Source: Pseudomonas sp. Irchel s3h17
Lineage (GTDB): Bacteria; Pseudomonadota; Gammaproteobacteria; Pseudomonadales; Pseudomonadaceae
Direction of reading: 5' to 3'
DNA: 64,000 nt
Assembly (NCBI RefSeq): GCF_900187505.1
Contig: NZ_FYDL01000004.1
Span: forward strand, 133,359 to 197,358
Numbering within the stretch: position 1 is the stretch's first letter; the number at the start of each line of letters is the position of its first letter. This document shows, in pieces, positions 58,407 to 64,000 of this stretch. The notes beneath the pieces are model-generated. The model ran no database searches. It saw only the letters and a program-made list of their open reading frames with translations, and was not told the origin of the DNA. The position numbers and the translations under genes were made by a program.

Positions 58407-59405
58407 ATGCGCGAACGCACCATTGCCAGTCATTTTGCTCGTGCGGCCACCGGTGGCGCGCGCCGGGCTGGCTACGACTGTTCAAGCCTGCTGCACAGGC
58501 TCGGGATCAGCGCCGAACTGCTCGACGAACCCCGTGCCCGGATCGCACCGGAGCAGTTCACGGCCCTGCTGCAAGGCCTGTGGCTGGCGCTGGACGACGA
58601 GTACCTGGGGCTCGCCCGCCGCCCAAGCAAGCGCGGCACCTTCGCCATGATGTGTCACGCCCTGATCCACTGCCGCAATCTGGAAAAAGCACTGGAACGC
58701 GGCCTGTTGTTCTACAGCCTGTTCCCCGACGCGCCGAGCCTGACCCTGAGCCGCGAAGGCGAATGGGTGCGCTTGAGCCTGGATGATTCACAGCTTCTGG
58801 ATCCGGATCACTTTCTCACTGAAAGCCTGCTGGTGATCTGGCATCGCCTGGGCAGCTGGCTGATCGGCCAGCGCATTCGCCTGGAGCAAGCCTGCTTCAG
58901 CTACCCGAAACCCGGGCACGGCGCCGAATACGACCTGCTGTTTCCCTGCACGCTGGCGTTCGGCGCCGAACACAGCGGCCTGCTGTTTCACAGTCGCTAC
59001 CTGGCCATGCCCCTGCTCCAGGACGAACGGACCCTCAAGCACTTCCTTGAGCACTCGCCAGCCGACCTGCTGTCGCGACCGGATGACGGCGACAGTTTGA
59101 GCAGCCAGCTACGACGCCTGCTCAGCCGCGACAGTGCTCGCTGGCCGGATCTGGAGGCCGTTGCCGCGCACCTGCACATCAGCCCGCAAACATTGCGTCG
59201 GCATTTGCGTGAGGAAGGTTCGAGTTTTCAGGAGTTGAAGGATCAGCTACGTCGCGACATCGCGATTTATCACCTGAGCCGCGCCGACCTGTCATTGCAA
59301 CAGATCGCCGAGCAGCTGGGTTTCTCGGAGCCCTCGGCGTTTCACCGGGCGTTCAAGAAGTGGACCGGGTTAACGCCGGGGGCCTATCGGGCCCAGGAGA
59401 ACTGA
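58407..59405 (+). CDS. AraC family transcriptional regulator
   Basis: This 332-residue protein has an N-terminal arabinose-binding-like domain (about 15-190) of the OruR/ArgR-type AraC branch and a C-terminal double HTH (WPDLEAVAAHLHISPQTLRRHLREEGSSFQEL, LQQIAEQLGFSEPSAFHRAFKKWTGLTPGAYR). It probably responds to a small amino acid or acid. It is divergent from dctA and may control it. GGACGGA lies before the ATG chosen; ATG 58389 is an alternative. Confidence 0.88.
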   Translation: MRERTIASHFARAATGGARRAGYDCSSLLHRLGISAELLDEPRARIAPEQFTALLQGLWLALDDEYLGLARRPSKRGTFAMMCHALIHCRNLEKALERGLLFYSLFPDAPSLTLSREGEWVRLSLDDSQLLDPDHFLTESLLVIWHRLGSWLIGQRIRLEQACFSYPKPGHGAEYDLLFPCTLAFGAEHSGLLFHSRYLAMPLLQDERTLKHFLEHSPADLLSRPDDGDSLSSQLRRLLSRDSARWPDLEAVAAHLHISPQTLRRHLREEGSSFQELKDQLRRDIAIYHLSRADLSLQQIAEQLGFSEPSAFHRAFKKWTGLTPGAYRAQEN

Positions 59406-59442
59406 GGATGATCATGGCCCCCCTCCCGTAGCGAGGTGGGCT

Positions 59443-60789
59443 TCACAGCGCCGGGAAATGAATCCGGAACGCCGCGCCACCCAGGTCAGAATCCCCCAGC
59501 GTCAACTGCGCGCCATAGCTTTCGATGATGTCCTTGACCACCGCCAGACCAATACCCTGCCCCGGATGCTGACGGTCCAGCCGTTCGCCACGCTGCAGAA
59601 TTCGTGCTCGCTGATCCACGGGGACACCCGGACCGTCGTCTTCCACGCACAACTCGATCCCTGCCAATGTCTGGCGCAGGCTGACGTGCACTTCGCCCAG
59701 GCACAGGCGATAGGCGTTTTCCAGCAGGTTGCCGAGCATTTCCAGCAAGGCGCCCTGCTCGATCGGTACATGGCACGAGGCAGGCAGGTCGAATGAGGCC
59801 TTGACCCGTTTGTCACGGTAGACCTTGTCCAGCGTATCGCACAGGCTCTTGAGCACCGGCTGCAACTGGACCTGATGACGCACCAGGCCACTTTTACGCA
59901 AGCTGGCGCGCTGCAACTGGTAGCTGATTTGCTGGCTCATGCGCTCGATCTGCGATTGCAGCACCCACGCCTGTTCCCGGTCTTCAGGTCGCTGGGCCAT
60001 GTCTTCGCTGACCCCTTGCAGCACCGCCAACGGGGTTTTCAGGCTGTGGGCCAGGTCGTCCAGAGAGTCACGGTAGCGACTGCGTTGCTCCCTCTCGCTG
60101 CTCAGCAACCGGTTCAGGGAACCGGTCAGGCGTAACAGTTCCCGCGGGTGTTCCTCGCTGAGGCTTTCGCGCTCACCGCTTTCGATCTGGTCCAATTCCT
60201 GGCTCAAGCGCCGCAATGCCTTCAAGCCCCAGGTAAGGCCGATCCAGAGTAACGCGAGCAACACAAGCAACGCTGCGCCAAAGCCCAGGTAGAGATTCTC
60301 CCTCACCCCCTCAAGGGTCTGCTGGTATTCACGCACTGGCTGCAGCGCAACGATACTGAACGCCGCACTCTTGCCACCCAGCAGTTTGATTTCGACGTCA
60401 TAGACGAAGAACTCCTGGCCGCTGTCATCGCGAATCCGCGCGAATTCATTTCCGCGTCCGTCGTAACGTGGCTTGTAGTCGATGTTCTCGTTCTGAGTGG
60501 CCCGCGAACGCCAGACCAGATGGCCTTCGCGGTCATAGATGTAGCCCAGCAGGCGGCTGTCGGCGAAATTGAAGCGCTCATCCGGCAACTGCGAGGGCAT
60601 CTGCAGCAAGTTGTTTTCAACCCGTGCCGCAGAAATAAGGGTGGTGACATCCGAGGCCAGGCGCTGCTCGATCGAGTCTTGCAACGCCAGGCTGAAGGCG
60701 CCTTGCATCGCCGGCAACAGCGCCAACATGAACAACACCGCCAAGGTGGTGGCGGCCAGCATCAGCCGTAGCCGAAGCGAACGAATCAC
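59443..60789 (-). CDS. phoQ: Sensor histidine kinase PhoQ
   Basis: This 448-residue kinase has two membrane helices (about 11-31 and 170-191), a periplasmic sensor with acidic patches, HisKA with the phospho-acceptor His in LDDLAHSLKTPLAVLQG, and a HATPase (GQGIGLAVVKDIIESYG). It senses low Mg2+ and cationic peptides in relatives. It overlaps phoP by 4 bp, and oprH lies just upstream, the classic Pseudomonas oprH-phoP-phoQ operon. Confidence 0.94.
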   Translation of the reverse strand: MIRSLRLRLMLAATTLAVLFMLALLPAMQGAFSLALQDSIEQRLASDVTTLISAARVENNLLQMPSQLPDERFNFADSRLLGYIYDREGHLVWRSRATQNENIDYKPRYDGRGNEFARIRDDSGQEFFVYDVEIKLLGGKSAAFSIVALQPVREYQQTLEGVRENLYLGFGAALLVLLALLWIGLTWGLKALRRLSQELDQIESGERESLSEEHPRELLRLTGSLNRLLSSEREQRSRYRDSLDDLAHSLKTPLAVLQGVSEDMAQRPEDREQAWVLQSQIERMSQQISYQLQRASLRKSGLVRHQVQLQPVLKSLCDTLDKVYRDKRVKASFDLPASCHVPIEQGALLEMLGNLLENAYRLCLGEVHVSLRQTLAGIELCVEDDGPGVPVDQRARILQRGERLDRQHPGQGIGLAVVKDIIESYGAQLTLGDSDLGGAAFRIHFPAL

Positions 60790-61463
60790 TTGCAGCGCTC
60801 ATTGAACAGGTAGCCAAGGCCCCGCACGGTCTCGATCGGTTTGAAGCCGGACGGCGCCTCCAGCTTGCGCCGCAAGCGCCCGACCAACACTTCGATCACA
60901 TTCGGATCGCGCTCGTCGTCATTCGGGTAGAGCTGCTCCATCAAGCGATCCTTGGCCACCACCTGCTGATGGTGGCGCATCAGGTACTCGAGGATTCGGT
61001 ACTCATAGGCGGTGAGCGCCAACGGCTGGTCGTCGAGACTCGCCTGCTTGCGGTTGAGGTCCAGCAGCAACGGCCCGGCGACGATGGTCGACTGGGTGAA
61101 GCCACTGGAACGGCGCAGCAGCGCATTCAACCGCGCATCCAGCTCTTCGAACTGGAACGGCTTGACCACGTAGTCGTCGGCTCCGGCGGCCAGGCCTTCG
61201 ACCTTGTCCTGCCAGTTGCCGCGCGCGGTGAGGATCAGGATCGGGAAGGTCTTGCCCTGAGACCGCAGCTGGCGAATCAGATCCAGCCCACTCATGCCCG
61301 GCAGGCCCAGGTCGATCACCGCCAGGTCATGGTTGAACTGGCCGGACTGGTACAAGGCCTCTTCGGCGTTGGCAACAGGCTCCACCACGTGGCCATTTTC
61401 GGTCAGGCGAGTGTGCAGGTGATGACGCAACAGCGCCTCGTCTTCGACGACCAGTAGTTTCAT
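60786..61463 (-). CDS. phoP: Response regulator PhoP
   Basis: This 225-residue OmpR-family regulator has the phospho-acceptor Asp in LAVIDLGLPGMSGLD and the active-site Lys in DDYVVKPFQFEEL. The C-terminal winged helix has LTAYEYRILEYLMRHHQQVV and RTVRGLGYLF. It controls oprH and lipopolysaccharide-modification genes in relatives. Four PhoP half-sites precede oprH. Confidence 0.95.
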   Translation of the reverse strand: MKLLVVEDEALLRHHLHTRLTENGHVVEPVANAEEALYQSGQFNHDLAVIDLGLPGMSGLDLIRQLRSQGKTFPILILTARGNWQDKVEGLAAGADDYVVKPFQFEELDARLNALLRRSSGFTQSTIVAGPLLLDLNRKQASLDDQPLALTAYEYRILEYLMRHHQQVVAKDRLMEQLYPNDDERDPNVIEVLVGRLRRKLEAPSGFKPIETVRGLGYLFNERCK

Positions 61464-61577
61464 AACGCTCTCCCAGGCAAATCAACGTCTCCACGGGTGC
61501 CCCGCACCCAGCTTGCTGACACACCCGCGCCAGATCGCCCAAAGGTTGATCCGGCGCGGTTCGATGGTACCCGGATA

Positions 61578-62177
61578 TCAGAACGCGTAGTTGGCGGACA
61601 GGTAGGTTTGTGCGCTGCTGGTCAGGCTCAACGAGCCCTGCTTGCTACCTTGGGTGCTCATTTCGGTGCTGGCATTGCTGCGCAGGTAACGGTAACCCAG
61701 TTCTACCGACGCATTCTTCGAAACCTGTTGCAAGATACCGGCCTGGACGCCCATGGCATAGCCGATGTCGCTGTCGCGGCTGTAGCCCGGCGAGTCCTGG
61801 GTCAGCTTGGTCAGGCCGGCGGTGCCGCCGCCGAACAGTTTGGTGGTGCTGGTCACTGGCAGGAACATATCGTAGCTGCCCAGGAGGTTTTCCTGGCGCA
61901 ATTTGATGCCGTTATGACTGCCGGATACGTTGTCATAGGTCGCATAGTACCGACGCTCATCGTTTTGCTGACCCAGACGCACACCCCAGGTGGTGTCCTT
62001 GCTGATCACGCCATCGGTGTTCGGGTGATTCAGGTTGCGGTTCAGTGAACTGGATTTGCTGACCTTGTCGCTGGTCTGGCCCAGGGTCAGGCTGGCGAAG
62101 TTTTCGTCAGCGGCTTGAACAGCGGCGCTGGCGCCCAGTACGGTCATGGCCAGGATCAGTTTCTTGAAAGTAGTCAT
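61578..62177 (-). CDS. oprH: Outer-membrane protein OprH
   Basis: This 199-residue protein has a signal peptide ending in AVQAA and a small eight-stranded barrel. SLTLGQTSDKVSKSSSLNRNLNHPN, RRYYATYDNVSGS, GYRYLRSNASTEM and the terminal NYAF match OprH of P. aeruginosa closely. OprH binds lipopolysaccharide and replaces Mg2+ bridges under PhoPQ control. GAGGAAA lies 7 bp before ATG. Confidence 0.95.
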   Translation of the reverse strand: MTTFKKLILAMTVLGASAAVQAADENFASLTLGQTSDKVSKSSSLNRNLNHPNTDGVISKDTTWGVRLGQQNDERRYYATYDNVSGSHNGIKLRQENLLGSYDMFLPVTSTTKLFGGGTAGLTKLTQDSPGYSRDSDIGYAMGVQAGILQQVSKNASVELGYRYLRSNASTEMSTQGSKQGSLSLTSSAQTYLSANYAF

Positions 62178-62237
62178 AGTGTGTTTCCTCGTTCGCATCG
62201 TGCTGTAGGGGGATGCGTGCAGGTTAACCACCCACCA

Positions 62238-62276
62238 CTGAACTCCTCCTGAACACGCGCTGAACCTCGGCTGAAC
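62238..62276 (-). promoter_or_regulatory. PhoP-box array, four phased half-sites
   Basis: Read on the minus strand, GTTCAG occurs at 62276-62271, 62265-62260, 62254-62249 and 62243-62238, exactly 11 bp apart. Two consecutive half-sites make one PhoP box (GTTCAG-N5-GTTCAG), so up to three overlapping dimer sites lie upstream of oprH. Confidence 0.85.
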
Positions 62277-62372
62277 GAGTTCGACGGCGCTGAATCCACT
62301 GCGCGGGCCCCTGCCGAAGGATCACGCACCCCAGGGCTATCCAGCCCCAGGCCAACCCGGCAAAATGCCGAT

Positions 62373-63098
62373 ATGAACTCGCTCCCCCCTATCCCCGCTT
62401 GCTGCACGCCCCTCGACGCCCACTGGCCGTTGCCTGATGCACTGCCCGGCACGGTATTGCTCAGTACCCGGTTCGATTCGTCCCGCCTGGAATACGAGGA
62501 TTTCCGCCGCTGCACCATCGAGCCGCCCCCCAGTATCCAGCGCTCGGTCGCCAAGCGTCAGGCCGAGTTTCTCGCCGGACGGGTGTGCGCACGCGCCGCA
62601 CTGCAGCAACTGGAAGGGCTGGGCTGTGTACCGGCCATTGGCGAGGATCGTGCACCGGTCTGGCCAGCACACATATGCGGCTCGATCACCCACAGCACCG
62701 GCCGGGCCGCCGCGATCGTTGCCCACAAGGCGCAGTGGCGAGGCCTGGGCATGGACCTGGAAAACCTGCTCAGCACCGAACGCGCCGAGCGCCTGGCCGG
62801 TGAGATTCTCACCCCTTGCGAACTCGAGCGCATGGCGGCAGATAGCCGGGAGCAACGGGCGTTACGGGTCACCCTGACCTTTTCAGTCAAGGAAAGCCTA
62901 TTCAAGGCGCTCTACCCCATCGTGCAAAAACGCTTCTACTTCGAGCATGCACAGGTGCTGGAGTGGACTGAGGACGGGCATGTACGCCTGCGCCTGCTGA
63001 CGGACCTGTCCAGTGAGTGGCATAACGGCAAGGAGCTGGACGCGCAGTTCGGGATGAAGGACGGGCAGTTGCTGAGCCTGGTCAGCATCAAGGCCTGA
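62373..63098 (+). CDS. pcpS: 4'-phosphopantetheinyl transferase (EntD/PcpS type)
   Basis: This 241-residue protein activates carrier proteins of fatty acid, pyoverdine or other peptide synthetases by adding phosphopantetheine from CoA. The motifs SITHSTGRAAAIVA, GLGMDLE (metal-binding Asp and Glu) and FSVKESLFKALYP are the family signature. A single such enzyme serves both pathways in P. aeruginosa (PcpS). Confidence 0.92.
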   Translation: MNSLPPIPACCTPLDAHWPLPDALPGTVLLSTRFDSSRLEYEDFRRCTIEPPPSIQRSVAKRQAEFLAGRVCARAALQQLEGLGCVPAIGEDRAPVWPAHICGSITHSTGRAAAIVAHKAQWRGLGMDLENLLSTERAERLAGEILTPCELERMAADSREQRALRVTLTFSVKESLFKALYPIVQKRFYFEHAQVLEWTEDGHVRLRLLTDLSSEWHNGKELDAQFGMKDGQLLSLVSIKA

Positions 63099-63102
63099 AC
63101 CC

Positions 63103-64000
63103 TCAGCGCTCGGCTTTTTCCTGATTGCGCGGCCAACTCAGGCTGAAACACGCCCCGCCCAGGTTTTTGCTGTTGCTGATCAATGCCCGGCCACCGTGCC
63201 AGTGCACGATTCGGCGCACGATAGACAACCCTAGCCCGTGACCACCCGAGGCTCGGGTGCGGCTGTCGTCGAGGCGCAAAAACGGCGTGAAGATTTTTTC
63301 CCAGGCACTTTCCGGCACGCCCGGGCCGTCGTCCTCGACGTCGACGCGACACCGTTGCTGGCCCACCTGATAACTGATCGAGACCTGCGCCTGGGCATGA
63401 CGCATGGCGTTGCCCACCAGATTCTGCAGCGCACGATGCAGATAGCGCGGTTCGGCTTCGACCCAGGCACCGTCACAATCGGCCGCCGACAGGCACAGTC
63501 CGCGCTGCACCGTCACGTTGGCCCGCAGCGGCGCCAGCTCGCTGATCACCTGATTGATCAGGGCATCCAGGTCCACCCGCTGGAAGTTCAGTGCCGGCGA
63601 GCCCTGCTCCAGTCGCGCATAAGTGAGCATTTCATCCACCAGGCCATCCAGGTCCTGGATGTCGTGATCCATGCCTTCGAGGTACTTGTCGCGCGCCTGC
63701 GGCGTGGTTGCCGAACCGATCATTTCCAGGCCAAAACGCAATCGCGCAACGGGCGTGCGCAGTTCATGGGACACCGCGCGCACCAGCTCGCGCTGAATTG
63801 CCAGCAGTTGCTGCAGATGTTCGGCCATCCCGTTGAAGGCGGCTGCCAGGCGGCCGACCGAGTCCGCGCCACGTGTCGGCACCCGGGTCTCCAGGCTGCC
63901 CTTGGCAATTCGCGTCGCGGCCGACTCCAGGCCACTGAGCCGACGCTCCAGTTGTCGCACCAGCAAATAGACGATCAAGCCGATCAGGCTCAGCCCCAGC
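63103..64000 (-). CDS. Sensor histidine kinase, C-terminal part (cut by window end)
   Basis: The visible 298 residues run from within a membrane helix (LGLSLIGLIVYLLVRQ), through a HAMP linker, to HisKA with His in RAVSHELRTPVARLR and a HATPase (NLVGNAMRHA, GHGLGLSIVRRIVHWHGG), with the stop at 63103. The reading frame continues past position 64000. The position next to pcpS suggests the RstB-like kinase found there in P. aeruginosa, but this is inference. The gene converges with pcpS, 4 bp apart. Confidence 0.9.
   Translation of the reverse strand, partial: LGLSLIGLIVYLLVRQLERRLSGLESAATRIAKGSLETRVPTRGADSVGRLAAAFNGMAEHLQQLLAIQRELVRAVSHELRTPVARLRFGLEMIGSATTPQARDKYLEGMDHDIQDLDGLVDEMLTYARLEQGSPALNFQRVDLDALINQVISELAPLRANVTVQRGLCLSAADCDGAWVEAEPRYLHRALQNLVGNAMRHAQAQVSISYQVGQQRCRVDVEDDGPGVPESAWEKIFTPFLRLDDSRTRASGGHGLGLSIVRRIVHWHGGRALISNSKNLGGACFSLSWPRNQEKAER

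Overview
The window is chromosomal DNA of a Pseudomonas, most likely of the fluorescens group. It is GC-rich and has REP/REPIN repeats of the type GTGGCGAGGGAGCTTGCTC. Gene order follows two known Pseudomonas neighbourhoods: ldhA-gacS-(two-component pair)-cysM-rlmD-relA-mazG-purN/M-hda, and oprH-phoP-phoQ-AraC-dctA. No tRNA, rRNA, insertion sequence, phage or CRISPR array was seen.

Layout. Positions 1-880 hold a 260-bp tandem repeat that carries copies of the last 25 codons of a receiver-domain gene plus a REP doublet. It abuts rmuC. A gene-poor stretch (2744-3728) leads to small conserved proteins, a FadL porin, a glutathione peroxidase and a MarR-MFS unit with two matching operators. Positions 8711-17640 are a ten-gene cobalamin operon read right to left behind a cobalamin riboswitch (17730-17945). 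It covers late corrin amidation, adenosylation, side-arm and lower-ligand synthesis and final assembly. Next come a PQQ-type dehydrogenase-like lipoprotein, two NlpC/P60 lipoproteins, hda, a PerM-type permease, purM-purN, mazG, relA, rlmD and cysM.

The outstanding region is 35709-42728, between cysM and the two-component pair next to gacS. In P. aeruginosa this slot holds pirA. Here there is an AT-richer cassette: a membrane-fusion protein, a stand-alone LuxR-type HTH protein, a two-helix membrane protein, a Gly/Ala-rich peptide with a double-glycine-type leader, a JmjC/cupin-type oxygenase, a C39-peptidase ABC exporter and a TolC-type porin. I read it as a complete system for making, possibly hydroxylating, trimming and secreting a microcin-like peptide, with a candidate immunity protein. 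The oxygenase makes it unusual.

The right part has gacS, a D-lactate dehydrogenase, a stress/redox set (TlpA-like, ArsC, WrbA), DNA and tRNA repair or modification genes (tag, ttcA), dctA with an AraC regulator, and oprH-phoP-phoQ preceded by four phased PhoP half-sites. It ends with a phosphopantetheinyl transferase and a sensor kinase cut by the window end.
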